A DNA stretch of 64,000 nucleotides, taken from NCBI GenBank assembly GCA_004352715.1, contig SCFE01000053.1:1424530-1488529 (forward strand). Reading direction: 5' to 3'. The notes under the pieces are model-generated. The model was not told the origin of the DNA. It saw nothing but the letters and a program-made list of their open reading frames with translations, and did not search any database. Shown piece by piece: positions 46,317 to 60,150 of this stretch; the first letter of the stretch is position 1, and each line of letters opens with the position of its first letter. Position numbers and translations under genes: made by a program. This DNA is from Hofstenia miamia. Lineage: Eukaryota > Xenacoelomorpha > Acoela.

Positions 46317-48884
46317 GCTTATATGTGAGGCTAAAAACGTGCGTATGTATATATCTAAGCGCACTTCTACATTGAGGATCTAAGTTCACATTAAATATAA
46401 ATTTCAGTTACTAGCAAGTTCCTTTTTAGCTATTGTAGATTAAGAGAAATCAGATTCCTCTCATTTAGAAAAATCCTAGTTTGTAATGAATAATTTAAAA
46501 TTTAACATTGAAATGTTTAATGATTTTGTTGTTGAGCAATTATAAAGTTGGAAAGTATTTCTGCTTGTAGAGTAAATATTTATTCAGCTAGATCATTGCT
46601 GGTACACAAATAAGAAAAACAAAACATTGTTATCCATGTAGTGTAGCGACATGAGGTATGTGGAAGATAACCTGTAAACCTCGCTAATGAGGAATTTTAA
46701 AGCTATACCGAGGCAATTAAAGTCAAATAAATGACAGTAGGGTCGTTAGTTAGAGAAGAGACCTTATTGGAATTGAAGTAAAGAGAGAATCTTCCCCATA
46801 AATATTGAAGAACGCAAATTATTCGGAAACATCAGTGCAGTACTGTCTAACTAAAAGCAGTAATTAATTCCATTCAAAATGTAGGTAACAACAGTAGAAA
46901 AACTCCACGCAGTTGGCATTGAATTGCCTCGCAGAAATGGAGGCACACAGTCACGACGTCGCTGAGAAATGGCAAATCCCAGGGGGATTCATAAAAACAA
47001 ATTATTGTAATGCCCTGTCACTGGCTTATGCAGACTCTTGAAGTGATTGACATCTTCTGACTAATATCCCAATATCACAGACAATTGCTTCATATTGCAA
47101 ATTTAACAAGGTTTCCCACGCAAAATCAACGAACAATAATGAAAGCTTAAAAATATTATAAAATTGCCTAAAGCTTAATTAGTTGAAGTTTGAATTCTAT
47201 TTCTGATCAAATTAGGGTAATCGGAAATTTGGACATCGGAAATTGGACTAAAAAATGATTTTATTTAACAATAGTAATCGAGCCACAATAAAACTGAACA
47301 AAAAATAAACTAAAGTAATCAAAAGTCTTTTTAGGCGTTTCAAAGTTCGTTCTCTCATATATTGTGGGATAGAACGCGGATATAGTTCAGTTTATCCTCT
47401 TCGTTCTGAGGAACATCTTGATCTCAAGATTTCATAACCTTGTGTTCGCGCTTGCTATTCACCTCCTGATTGGTAGATCATCGCCAGTATTTTGTTGAAG
47501 AATTATGCACGTGTGTACGATGTTTCGGTGCATATACAGACTATCAAATCAGACTAGCACGACAATAATTCAGTAAATTTCTTATGCAAACCACAACAAA
47601 ATTGATAGTTCTGAGTTGACCATAAATGATTCTTTGTCGAACATTTCAGAACCAATGAATATAGAACATTATCAACGGAACTTCCTCGCAATCCCTGCAT
47701 ATATGTATTAATAAAATAGTCTAAAACCTGTCCATGTTAAGTATGTTGTCAAATTGACTTTAAAGTAATTAAAATCTTCCTGAATGCGACAAAAAGCTTT
47801 TAGGCATCGTACATAAACATTCTCAGCATACACTGCTATTAACCCTTTTTCCTGAATTTCCTTATCAGTCTACTGTTCTAAGTGAAAGCGACATAGTGAC
47901 AGTTGCGACCCTGGATAGCCATTTCTAAAATCAGAAATAGTGCCCCATTCAAAATTGGTAATGATGCTCGTAGAATTTAGATGTGGGTAAGGCTGCTATA
48001 TAGACTGAATTACGTGCTGTTTGCAAATAGCTTGATTTGTCCGACAAAAGAAAAAATGCCATGGGTAATGCAAAATCAGCAATTATAGAATGAAAGACGT
48101 ATAATCTATATACATGTAGGCCTGCATCATTTAGCGCAGTGTTAAATGTACCATTATATATATATAAAATTTTACAGCGGTATATCGCACCTAAGTAGAT
48201 TTTATTTTAAGTTTTGAAAAGATAGATATTTCTTACTTGTTTTTTGAGTTTATGGAAAAGCTTTAAATTCAATTTTTTAAGTAATTTGTCAATTCGTTCA
48301 ATTCTATAACAGCAGTATCCGTTTTCATTCAAAATATGCAAAAATTAATAGGAATAATCTTAAATTTTGTTTCAGAAACAGCGTTTTGAGAAATACAGAG
48401 AGAAAATATTTGAAATTGACTACATAGATCTCTAACTATCCATATCTGCATATGTAGTAAGAAGTTTGGAATATATTCATTTTTAGAATAAAGACCACTC
48501 CCAACTTTTTTCTACCAAATAGAAAGTCCTATTTTTTATTAGACAACTGCAGCATGTATGGAATTAAATTATTTCATTAGAATATAGAGTTGGCGGGAAA
48601 CCTAAAATAATGTTCAATTGAAACTATATATACATGTACATCTCTAATATAAGCATTTAAACTTTTTCGAGAATTATAGCAAATTTCAAAAAATATTTCA
48701 AGTGAATGGAAATTCGAATTCATCAAACAAGTTACAGACAAAGGACAAAAATTTAGGCCTGGGTCAAATGGTCAAATGGTGAAATTTAAATAACCATCAG
48801 CCTCTCAAACCTTTAGTCTACAAAATTTGGGGCGGGGCTCTCCCCAAACCCATATCTGTCTACAAGGATGATAATGCTATTTAG
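46314..48884. other. AT-rich non-coding DNA
   Basis: No supported exon or RNA gene. A GC-rich snippet ggggcggggctctccccaaa (near 48829) looks like a transposon relic. Confidence 0.45.
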
Positions 48885-49492
48885 TAGCAGTGTTGACCAT
48901 TTAAATGAAATCGTTTTAAACGTTTTAAACGGTGTTTATATCAGACGTTTGATGAAATTCAGCAGTCAATTAAACGATTTTGTTTAAACTTAGCTTATTT
49001 GACAGGTTTTATTTAAACGGAGGGCTCAGCGCATCTACAATTCAGTTAACAAGGAGTAAATAGCATATTGACACTTAGCACTAGAACAACGATTACTCCT
49101 TGAGAACATATTTACATCTGATGTTTCAAATGCGAAAATTGTGGGAAAAATTGGTACAAATAGCAAATGCAATGAAATTATTAAGAAAATTGGAAATATA
49201 TGTACCTGACAGTGTTTTTGTTCAATGAATAATGAAGCAAACAAAATATGCTTAATGGTCATTTTGAAGTATTTTCGCATTTCTAGTTGTGTTAAACAAA
49301 ATACTTTTAATCGATTTTTATACTGTGAAGAATTTGAAAAAAAGTAAAAACTTATCAGTGTAAGTTAATTAAATCTGAATAAATCAGATAAATCAAGGCA
49401 TATGTAGCAAAAACAGGTGAATACTCGGATACTTCTAACTAGCAATTGAAGACAATCTCTTAGACGTTCATACTTTGAAGATATATCAAGCG
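48885..49492. other. AT-rich DNA, possible hAT-like end
   Basis: cagtgttgaccatttaaatg at about 48887 starts like a hAT element and is followed by repeated gttttaaacgttttaaacgg words. No partner end was found. Confidence 0.25.
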
Positions 49493-49761
49493 GACACCAA
49501 CAGTGGCGCGTTTCAGGGAGGGGTGGTGCCCCCCCCTTTAGGGCCAGCTTTAAACACTTAATTGAAATGTACTCTTTTCCTCAAAATTGAAAATAGTTCA
49601 CTATGCTTCAAGATGTCCTCAATCTATTTGCTGCTAAAAGCACACCATTGCATTTTGTGTAAATAGACTTTTGTTCAAAAAAATTTTGTTTATAATTTTT
49701 TACTGTAAAAATAGGTGTCAGCCCCCGTTTTAAAAATCCTAAACGCGCAACTGGACATCAA
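49493..49761 (-). mobile_element. hAT-like MITE, family member B
   Basis: The element spans 49501-49753 (253 bp). It is flanked by gacaccaa (49493-49500) and gacatcaa (49754-49761), an 8 bp target duplication with one mismatch. Ends are cagtggcgcgtttcagg and, on the other strand, cagttgcgcgtttagg. It is the same length as and highly similar to the plus-oriented member at 14890-15142, with shared internal strings such as gcaaatagattgaggacatc in matching orientation. No transposase is encoded. Confidence 0.88.
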
Positions 49762-50886
49762 TGATGGCATGCAATATTGTATTGAAAACTTTTGAATTAT
49801 TCGGTGAAAGTACGCAATATCGGCAGCACACAATTTTGCCATCCACAGTTAACTGCTATAGGCCATTGCCTAGGCTTATAACTTATCCAGTAGAAACAGG
49901 ATTTCAATGGATAATATTTGAAATATATTTATTGTTAGAACCTAGGCAGATGATAGATTAATTGATTTTCAATATATACCTACTTTTTGCTTAAGTCTTA
50001 AGTTTCAATGCAGTTTGTTTATTCAAATTAGGTTAAGCTATCGCTGAATTAAAATTTCATAGTTTAATCCAATTTAAACAGTTTAAATGTCCTCTAAATC
50101 ACCAAAACTGTTTAGCAGGTAAATACCGGTAAGTAACCTGAATAACACGTCACAAATAAATGCACGTACCTTTCGTAAGAGATAAAGTAATACTACTCTC
50201 AACACATTAATAAATGCGGGAAATATTTTTATACACACTGCCTTTTAAAAATTTACACTCTACTGCATGTAACTATTATATTTTTCAATATCAATTTTGC
50301 GGTGTCCAAGTGTCCAATGTTTGTTTGTCCAAATTAATATGTACGCCCAATTTTCTTTGTCGAATTTTCCAGTGCGCAAATTTCCGGAAATCAAATTAAG
50401 TTCTTTACCAACTTTATTTTCATCAAGACAGCTAGCTCTGAACTTTAGCACATTATTTATAAGAAGAATTGAAGAGGCTCATATATGCAAAAACACTAAA
50501 AAAAATTTAAGGATATAACTGGTCTGTGTTAAAAATGAGATATTTTCAGAAATATTATGTATTTTCAAAGAATAGCAGGAAGAGAGTTTTTTTGCATGGC
50601 CCACTAATGAAAGAATAATACAATAACTAGCCACATATCAAGCAACTGAAATCAAAGGAAGCACATTATGCAATGAGTGAAATATGCATCAGTTGTGCGT
50701 CGGAGAGTAGACAAAGATGAAGAAGCAGTGAGCTTCACCACACACACAGTGTTACAAAGGATAATAGGCTTTGGTATATAGCGTAGTTTGTTATAAAAAA
50801 TAAGTGTATTTTGATTGAATATAAAAAATTTTAAAAAATATGTATTTTCTGAATACTTCAATCATAATAATTTCTACTATTGACGT
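49762..50886. other. AT-rich non-coding DNA
   Basis: Nothing supported; overlapping short frames at 50214-50518 on both strands look fortuitous. Confidence 0.45.
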
Positions 50887-51191
50887 AGGAAATGCAGGGC
50901 CGTGGCAAGGGGAGGGCCAGAGAGGATATGGCCCTCCCTGTTGAGACACTGGCCCCCTCCCTCTTGGCATACTGGATACAAAACTCAATAGTATTAATTA
51001 TAATATTCTGTAACTAAGCTAGAGTGAATATATCTTAGGTGAAATACATAAAATACTAATGCCATTCAATTTAAAAATTCAATGAAAAAGTGTACAACTA
51101 TTTTATATGAGTAAAACTATGATTAATTTATTGAACTTTGCGGGCCATGGCCCCCTAAACTTTAAATGCAAGCCACGGGCCTGAGGAAGTT
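50887..51191. mobile_element. hAT-like MITE, different family
   Basis: The element spans 50895-51183 (289 bp). It starts cagggccgtggc and its other end, reverse-complemented, is caggcccgtggc. Flanks aggaaatg (50887-50894) and aggaagtt (51184-51191) agree at 6 of 8 positions, a worn 8 bp duplication. GC-rich stretches sit near both ends (gggagggcc, ggccccctccct; ggccatggccccc), with an AT-rich centre. No coding capacity. Confidence 0.65.
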
Positions 51192-54052
51192 ACGTCTAAA
51201 AGGTAGAGAATTCAAGACCAAGAAATCCAGATAAAATGTCGAAGGTTCTCAACGATTTTGCACTATTACATAAAGTGTGTGCGACACCAAAAACCGTATA
51301 GTGAACAACAATTTTGAAATCCTTACTTGAAGGACAAATAAAAGTAAAAATGTCGATATTGCAAACTTTTCTTACTTTTAATCCTATTTCCCTACATGGA
51401 CTTTTTCCTACCAATGTTAAGGCTATGGCTAAGGAAATGATTTTGACTAATGGCTAAGAAAAGTTGATGCAAAACTGGCTACAGTTACTCATTTTTCAAA
51501 AGCCACAAATCTCTACATTGACGGTTATTTAGACGGGAATAATAATGCAATGACATATAAATACTTGTAGATGACTGTCAACTGGATTGCATCAGGTGTC
51601 AGAAAGATGTTTTCACCAGGAACTGTTATTCATGCCGGTTTCTAAATAAAAGTAATGCCTATTGTCTTCTTTGAATGAATACTACATTGGAGAAAATGTC
51701 GGGAGTGATTTATGTAGTAAAACATTTAAACGGAAAATTACTGTCAACGCACAACGTTTTTATCAGAAACGAAAATCACGCCAAGAATAATTTGTATACA
51801 TTAACATTAATATTGTAATAAACAGAACACTGATAATGACAGACGGCGAGCAGTCGTCTTCTACAAAGTGAAGCCGCGACGATAAGGCAGAAGGTTAAAG
51901 AGACACGCTACAAAACATCTGCAAGAAGGAAGTAAATCTATCAGATCGTGTAGTCCGGGGTTTTCATACATTAGAAGGACAACGCTTTAATTTGAAATGT
52001 TAGAAAATACATTATTTTTTGTCATAACAGTGACAAACTAAACTTTTGATAATGCGCTTTCCCTTGATCGCCAACTCCTTCCACATAAAAAAATGTGTTC
52101 TTTTGCGCGGTCTTGCAAAAGTTTCTGCAATGAAATGTGCCGGAGATTAGAAACAGTTAACAACAATTATTTGAAACTATTTTAACTAAGTCAAACAGTC
52201 TAATAATCAAAACGAGAAATTCGAATAACAGTTATATAAGTATTGTCTCCATTCTCCACACATACACTCAGTAATGTGGTTGTCTCACTCAATTTCGTTT
52301 CGGTGGCGTATTTGAAGGGGGAATAGGGAATTCCTCTCTTAACCTTATTTTCACTAGGAATTCTTCAAAATCTGTGATGAATTCAATAAAAATTTTTAAA
52401 CACTTATAACTCACGAACTAAAGAAGATATTTAAAATTTAAAAACACCACAAGATAGAGAATTGTCTTCTCTTTCTTTTTCTTCTAGAATTCGCGACAAC
52501 TTTGCGAGGGAGTAGGACTCACACATATTTTCTTTTCTTAAAAAGCGAAATCTGGAAAAGAAAATTTCAGGGTAGTTGTTCCCATGGGCACTAGACCTCT
52601 TCATTATCTAAACAGTAGGTATGGAAATAATTTGAATATTTGTACAAAATGCGGATTTCTCTTTGAAAAAATTTCTTATTTGCATGTAATTCAGGCATAA
52701 GCACATGTTTTAGCACATATCTTCATCATTGATTGAGCGGGCCCAACGACATAGATTCAATATTTTTTTACAGGTTTGGATAAAATTGTTCAAAATGCGG
52801 ACAAATCGGTTTGTTACTCAAAAGTAACACTAGTGGAAATAGTGTTTAGGTTTCAAGCATTCATTCTTGGAATTAAAAATAACATATTTTCAAAAAAAAT
52901 TAAAAACGCAAAAGGTAAAATGGTAAAATGCATTCTTATGAAAAAGCTTAAGAAAGTTTACTTTCCCAAAACCAAAATTAACTGATTTTCTGAGTTTTTG
53001 ACGTAAATGCAATTTCTTTTTCCACAGACATGCAGTATGAAATGTCTGATGTGAATTGATATCATAGCTTAAAAATCCGATTAAATCAAGTGGGGAAGCA
53101 AATGACTTTTTGTAGATATACATTAAAAGGCTTAAAATAAAGTCTGATGCAAATCAAACGAATGTCACCTAAATATTCATGTAATAACGCAAATCGTTGT
53201 GCTAAAAATGTGTGAAAATTACATGATTTGCTAGGACAATTAAATTTTCCATTTTTAACAAAAGTATTTAATATGAACGTCTTCTGCTCGATGTTTCGTT
53301 TGTATGTTTTCTATTAAGAATTTAGACACCATAAGGTTACACATTTCTTATCTAGGCTGCTCAATTGTTGAAGTAACGCATTGAAATTTTCCAGGTAAAC
53401 GATTAAATACGCTAAGTGCAAAATCTAATAAGAAATTGTAAAGGTTAGTGCAATTATTTATTTTATTTTAGTTAGTAAAATCTACTCTGCATTGTCTTCC
53501 CGCCCACTTCTTCATTAGCATAATTCACAGAATGATGATTTAGCACGTTGAGTAGAAATTGTGATGTCAAATTTAATTAACACCACCAACCACACTGATC
53601 TAGTCTCTGTTCATAGATCCCTGTGAGACAATTCTATTACTATGTGCATGAGCACTTCAAATAATCCTATTCTTTAAACTAGTTCAATACTATACTATAA
53701 CAAACTCCCCCTATTCATTAACCATTTCTGAACAACATTTATTTGCACAAAAGAATAGGCTTTAGGAGAAAACATTCTCAGGGGAATTCTCAACTAGGGT
53801 GATCAGAAAAGGTGGGATTGTGGATGAAGTTATAACAGCTAGTATTTTATCTATTTGGGTATTGGTCAATTGGGTTTGGCTACACAGACATTCTGGTTAG
53901 AGGACAAACTAGAGACGTTGTGTAAAGCAATTAAAATTATTTCATAAAACCTAAGCACTAAAAAATTATTTTAATAATACAGTAGAAGGTTCTGAAGTGA
54001 ATTTTCGCTAAAAATTAAATGATTGAATCTTGATAATTAAGGTTGCTACCTA
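51192..54052. other. AT-rich DNA with a small CpG-rich patch
   Basis: At 51838-51890 a CpG-rich patch holds atgacagacggcgagcagtc, an 11-codon frame (MTDGEQSSSTK) with a donor-like gtgaag just before its stop. It could be a first exon or chance. Nothing else recognised. Confidence 0.3.
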
Positions 54053-54238
54053 TCACCAAGTATGCATTTTTAAAACAGGAAAGGGGCTGACATCTATTTT
54101 TACAGAAATAAAGGCCACATTTCACTGAAATGTTTGTTTGAAAACTATTTGCAATTTTGAGAAAACAAATTTCTTAATTAAATTTTCCAGCTGACCTAAA
54201 AAAGGAGGACGACCGCCCTTGTCTATTCAAAGGTACTG
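54053..54238 (+). mobile_element. degenerate member C of the hAT-like MITE family
   Basis: atttttaaaacaggaaaggggctgac and tatttttacagaaat parallel the left half of the 253 bp MITE. ctatttgcaattttgaga and aatttcttaattaa..ttccagctg parallel its right half in the same order. It is shorter than the other two copies, its ends are worn and no target duplication is visible, so the boundaries are approximate. Confidence 0.55.
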
Positions 54239-57200
54239 GGATGTGTACCTCGATGATGAACACATACATTAATGACAATTTGCAGGAACAACACCAAACT
54301 CTTCAATGCACTCAATAATCATGAATATATTTATTATATCTATCAAAAATAAAATTTTCATTATCAATCTTTCAGATATTCAAATTAAAACGGCACAAAC
54401 TCAGCAATAGTTTTTCTCGAATATGATGTCTTTTTCCTAGCCACTCCCCCAAATTATTTTTATGTTCTTGACTTAAAATGGCTGAGGGGTTTGTATCCGT
54501 GTAAAAAAATTCATTATATTAATTGCATTTATTGGGGAGACAGGATAAACTCGAATCTTATCTTGTCCTGTTTCAAAAACTGCAGGGATAATTTCAGCAA
54601 GCAATTTAAATGAAAACAATTTCTTTCATTTTATCAACTATATTTACAAGAATTCCTCTGTGCAGTACGATGGAATTAAACACGCAGCTTTGATTATTTT
54701 AATGTACGTACAACCTTTAATCAATTGTTGCAATTGTAATTTTAACAGCTAACTCAAAGCTGATAATGACAATTTTTGTAAAGAACAGACTGCGAAAAAA
54801 GCTTCTTATAACGTCTTATCGCTTTGAAGGCAGAACTCACTTGAGCGTTACATTCTAATAGCTTTCAAAGAAACCTAAGCCATGCTTCCAATAACATTCT
54901 GACCGAATTGACTTTGCCATCCACGTAGCATTCATCGATTTCAAATATTATCATATGCAACTCCTGAGGACTATTCGTCAAAGGGATTCATTTTTAAGCA
55001 GTTCAAGCACTTAATATCAACTAAAATCCATTCTAAGTATATATCTGAATTTGGTTGTTAATCCAAAAATTAATGAGTCTTTTTAAATTTATTAAATAAT
55101 TATGCCTCAGAAGCAAGAAATTTCCGTCTCAATGTGGCTTAAGTGGAAAACAGAAAACAAAATAACTTGATTATCATAGACTTAGGTTTCGTAAAATACC
55201 TGGGAGCGCGGTTCGGGATTCAATAGAATTTAACAAATTAGTACAATAACTTGTATTTGACTTCAACTTATCAAAACTTCACAAGTGTTAATTGACAATG
55301 TCAAAAGTTCTATTATTATTTGCTTTTTGAAAAACTGTCAGTCTATAAGCCTATTGCTTTATTTAAAAATATGAAGACTTATATCGCGGTATTTTAACCA
55401 ATTATAAATGCTTCACGTTTTATCGGCTCTAGTCTGGTCCTTTTTTCGGCCTAATCCGAAAAATGTCAATAAGATTTAGAAATAGCAAGCAGGGTTCACG
55501 GAGAATTTCCTGGGACTAATTACCGTAGTGGGACTGGTAGTAAAATGGACGTCAATTATAAATGAAGAAACACAAATGATTCTTGGAAAATATGCATTCC
55601 AGTCCAGCCCATGGCCTTACTCGGACCATTTGAACCACCATTATGTTCATCAGCAAGTTTCCAAATGTATGATGATTCAATAAGGAACTATTTGTTACAT
55701 GAGAAAAGCTAACTTTCAAAATTTCAGCATCAATAAGGATGGTAATCTATGATGTTCAAATTCAGGGATGTGGATTCCAATAAGCGCTAGGATACCAGAA
55801 AGATCTATATCAAAGCCGCCACTGTAAAAAGATTCCGAATGGAGATCAAAATCAGTTTCTTACATAGCTGCGGATGCGATTGATAAGATCGATTAGTATG
55901 ATTGATAACACATGATGAGATTAGTAAATTAGAGTGTCTATATAAACTTGAGATTTGCAATATTACGTCATTCTATTTACTGATTTCGCAGATTTACGCA
56001 ATATTGCATCATATTTTCCTGTCATATTTCTGACAGAATATCTTTATTAATCGAATTTACCTATATACCGAGTGCTTATGCAAATTCCCCACAGAAACCG
56101 TCCCATTTAAGAAGAAATCACTTTTAGTAATCCTAAAGGATCTCCAATCCAACGGGACATGTGATCCTTCTACATGATTTAGATAAGTTTTAACATACAT
56201 CAACTACAGTGTTCTTAATTAGTTCACTCTCGATACTCTTCAGTGTAACAAATAACTGAATGCAAATCTACGTTAGACCTTCAAGAAAAGAGAACCAATT
56301 TAAAAATCAATAAACCAAAAATGGTAGTTTTATTAGACAGGTAAAAGATATTAAGTATACACTCCCTACATTTTGTATGTGTGTGAAGTTATGTAGGTTT
56401 CCAATTAAAAATTCAATCGCGGCGTTCAATTTCTAAGTACACTTATGCTCATATGTGCTAGGTCTAAAGTGGATGAAAAAGAACTTTGTGTACGATGACA
56501 TAAAAGGAGGTCTCAACAAATTCTGAAAACGGATACGATCTCATGCACACAGAGATGATTGTTAGGAAAGTCTAGATAACTGTTAATACAGTAGCAAAAA
56601 TACGTTTCCACCCAGAATCTGAAAAGTGATACATCTGTGAAATCGACCGAAGGACAGTGTCTATTCTAAAAATATAGTAGAATATCCCCATTATTCTTAA
56701 TAACAGAGGCATTGAATTGTGAAATGAATAAATTTGTTTACCGCGTTAGTGTGTGTTTATTAAACAAATTTCTTCTGCTTACAGTTCTTTGATAGTAGAA
56801 TATTCTATGACAATCAAGCAGAAATTTTAATCGATACGCTTTATTTAGACGTAACAAGTCGGTGAAGCAACTTCTTATCTACTATTCCGAAAGTTAGCAC
56901 CTTCATGTTTACATTGGAATGATAGGTCAGGATTTATTATATGAAATATCCTTAATCAAATATTCAAAACTTTATAAATAAATAATAAATTCCCAAGGGC
57001 GCAAGCATGTAAACTTTCAAATTCAAAGCGTCCAAATAAATGGAGTGCTCACCACGATTTACCAACCATAGTCAGACTCCGCACTGCACAGTTTCATATT
57101 TGATATTCTGCGAAAATTACAGTAAAGACTTCATATGTGTTTTAAGCCTTCAAGAAAATGGGTCGACACATCATCGATTATTTCACACTTTGCGATAAAT

Positions 57201-59036
57201 GATATTTGAACTATATCCCAGCTTTCAACATGAAGCACATATTTCATCTCATTTAAAACTGACAGATTTCTTGAAATTATTCCAAAGTTAATTGAGTGCG
57301 ACCTTATAAATGCGTGAATCAATCCTTACTATGTCACGATTGCTGAATAATAAAGTACACGTTGAGATTTTCAAGCTAAATGTCATAAACCGATTTTAAG
57401 AAACTGAAAATCTATCTATGCATTTGAAAATGACCTAAAAATTCATTAATTTCCTAAGATTGGTTTTTAGGTAAACCACTATTTCCTTACATGGGATTCT
57501 AATTTGAGAACTAATCAGTCAATTTTAAACACACACACACACACTCTTAATGCAACGTACATGTATATAATTAGAGAATACTTAACATAGATTCCAATTT
57601 ATGAAACAAAAAACATTTTCTGTAACTCTTAGCTTAAAAATGGTCTCTTACAACAGTACATTATCAATTTATAACTACTTGTATGAAGTTACGTTACGTC
57701 AGGAATGCTTCTAAGAAATAAAATAATAATTTGTGAATAATTAAGGAGTTGGAAGCGCCCAATCACCTCAAACATTTTTTAGGAAAGATTGAAGATCCGA
57801 TAGACATTGCAGATTAATAATGATAAGCAAATACATCTTATTAAAATATCAGGCTTGGTAGGGAAAATAACAACAATGAAAACATGATGCTTGAGTTCTT
57901 CAGTTATTCATGGAGATGATCAGAAAATTCTTTGCATTCATATAATGTTCAATTAATTATGTGGATCAGCTTCAGGATTTGATGGGATATGTCAAGTTAT
58001 AAATATGTTAATACCAGCACAACTCATAATTGCAATGGTGGCTTAACAGAATATATATTTAGAATCTGTAAGTCATTGAAAACTATCGTAAACATGCTTA
58101 CTAACATTAAACATTAAAATGTAACCTTATTTTCATGGTTGTGCTTAAGATATCAAATCTATTCATACTTGGATGAAGATTTCAACGTTTGAATTAAAAT
58201 GTACATTAGAAAACGTGTGTAAAAGAAAATACCTATAAAATGAAAGCAAATATCTGTACATGTGGGTTTCATTCTAATAATCAATATACAATAACTAGCC
58301 CCTAACTGTTATTAACTATAATCGTGAATTGTTTGCAAAACTATCTAGCAAACATTGGAATTACTTTTCAATATCATATAGATCAGTAGTTTGGAGATTT
58401 TTTCCACAGAAACTGATATCGATTCGTGCATTCAAAAACATCTTCTTCCTAAACTATAAGATTTATTTTACAACGGAGTGCAATCAGGCTTTTGGAGTTG
58501 ATTAGGTGGGCCCTGGACAAAATGTTTGAGAGCAACTGATATAAACAATAAGCCAAATAATCTGCAGTCCAAAACACTTTAATAATAAACGAAATCCATG
58601 TGTCTGTGATTAATATCGGCAAATTTGATCTAGCAGACAATAGCTATTGAATGATCAAAAGGAAGCATATGACTACCATTCGAGCAAGTGATATTCATAT
58701 TCTACAGAATATCAATCATTGTGACACAATACATGATGTTAGAGTTCAATTGGCAAGTTTAGATAGTCTAATGATAATTGTTATTCGAGGAAGCGATTTA
58801 TATACAATTTGTTGTTTGTCAATATGCCCCAATCAAACGTGGTAGATAGCAAACGTCATTCTAAAATTCCATCAATGTAATTTTACATTACATCAGGGTT
58901 TTCATACTGCCTTTTGCCATTGACTAAGAATGTGACTAACCTGCTCTACCCTATACCTATACCCGAAATAATTCTGAAATGCTAGAAATACATGTATTAC
59001 CGCGAATTCAATAATATTAAAATATTTTAGTTTGAA
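54239..59036. other. AT-rich non-coding DNA
   Basis: No exon, RNA gene or transposon with defined ends. A (CA)8 microsatellite lies at 57529-57544. Confidence 0.45.
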
Positions 59037-59110
59037 AGTGGTAACAGTCCGCCAGCACCCGATAGTGGATATACCCATATCCGTACGATCACTGCTTTGC
59101 CATAGACCTC
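59037..59110. repeat. GC-rich dispersed repeat fragment, related to 44411-44530
   Basis: It contains gtccgccagcacccgat and, further on, atatccgtacgatc, parallel to the copy near 44437. Confidence 0.4.
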
Positions 59111-59884
59111 AGATCTAAACCTTCAATGTAAGGATCCTTAAAAAACACACCATTCAATACTGATTTAAGCGTTGGTTAATTAAAATTTTAAACTAAATCT
59201 AACAAATTAAACAAGTCAGCATATACGATTTTTGTTAATATAGCAATAAAAATTTAATGGGTTTAGACTAATCTTTGAAGTTCTTATATTAAACTCCGAT
59301 TAAAGATTTATGTGTTTATGAAATTTGAAACTCAACCTTTCCAGTACACACGTAAGAGTCAGTAAACAATATATAACCGGACAAAATGAGTATTAGAAAA
59401 AAATTTTTGAAAACACGTTCGGCTTATTTAACTACCTCAGATTTGATGTCAGGAGTTAACCTGAATTTCAGATTTGTAGATTGCAGGTTCCCCAGGCTTT
59501 TTTAACTCTCATTGAAATAAAAATTGTAAACTAAAGGTGTACATTGAAAATTATAGTGAAAATTGAATTTGCAAATAGATTAAATTGACTTGTGAACTGC
59601 TAGGAATTAATAAATGCTATAACGACACTTAAATGTGTTGCCAAGCAACAATGTGCAAAAATATTATCAAGATCAAGTTATGGGGAAGAAATTATTTAAA
59701 AACTATTTTAATGCAAATGTTAAACTGAAATTAATTTCTTTGATTAAGACTGCTGTTAACAGTGTTAACTTTTTTAACCAAAATCACAAGTATATAAATT
59801 TAGTTTCCGGTCCGTTATATTAATGAAGGTTAGATAAATTTTGGAAAACACTCACAGTTCTCAAAGTATCTACAAGAAATTCAT
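59111..59884. other. AT-rich non-coding DNA
   Basis: Nothing supported. Confidence 0.5.
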
Positions 59885-60150
59885 TCCAAGCAGAGGCGAT
59901 ATTTAAAAAGTATATCCAGATTAGAAACCGCACTATTTCGCCGTCTCGCCAACAGTTAATTATAAATACAGCGAAGACTTTCGAACTAACACAACTCACT
60001 GCAAATGAACAGCGCGATCTGCAAAGCGGGAGACATGATCTCCTATCTACCAATCACAATAGACTAATAGCAATTTCATTATCCAATGGAAAAGCTAGCG
60101 ACTGTATAGAGTTTAAAATGCAAAGAGACAACCCGCCGCCGCAGCGCTAT
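59885..60150 (-). promoter_or_regulatory. candidate promoter: CpG-rich patch with two CCAAT boxes
   Basis: About 17 CpGs in some 270 bases (for example ttcgccgtctcgcc, cagcgcgatc, cccgccgccgcagcgc) stand out in CpG-poor DNA. ccaat occurs at 60050-60054 and 60083-60087, 33 bases apart, a common layout for NF-Y sites, which act in either orientation. A tataga lies at 60105-60110. On the minus strand a good donor (gca/gtgagt) lies at 59994-59999 downstream of the CCAAT boxes, so a 5' UTR exon spliced towards the muscleblind exon at 8.1 kb is possible. The strand and any link to muscleblind are inference. Confidence 0.3.
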
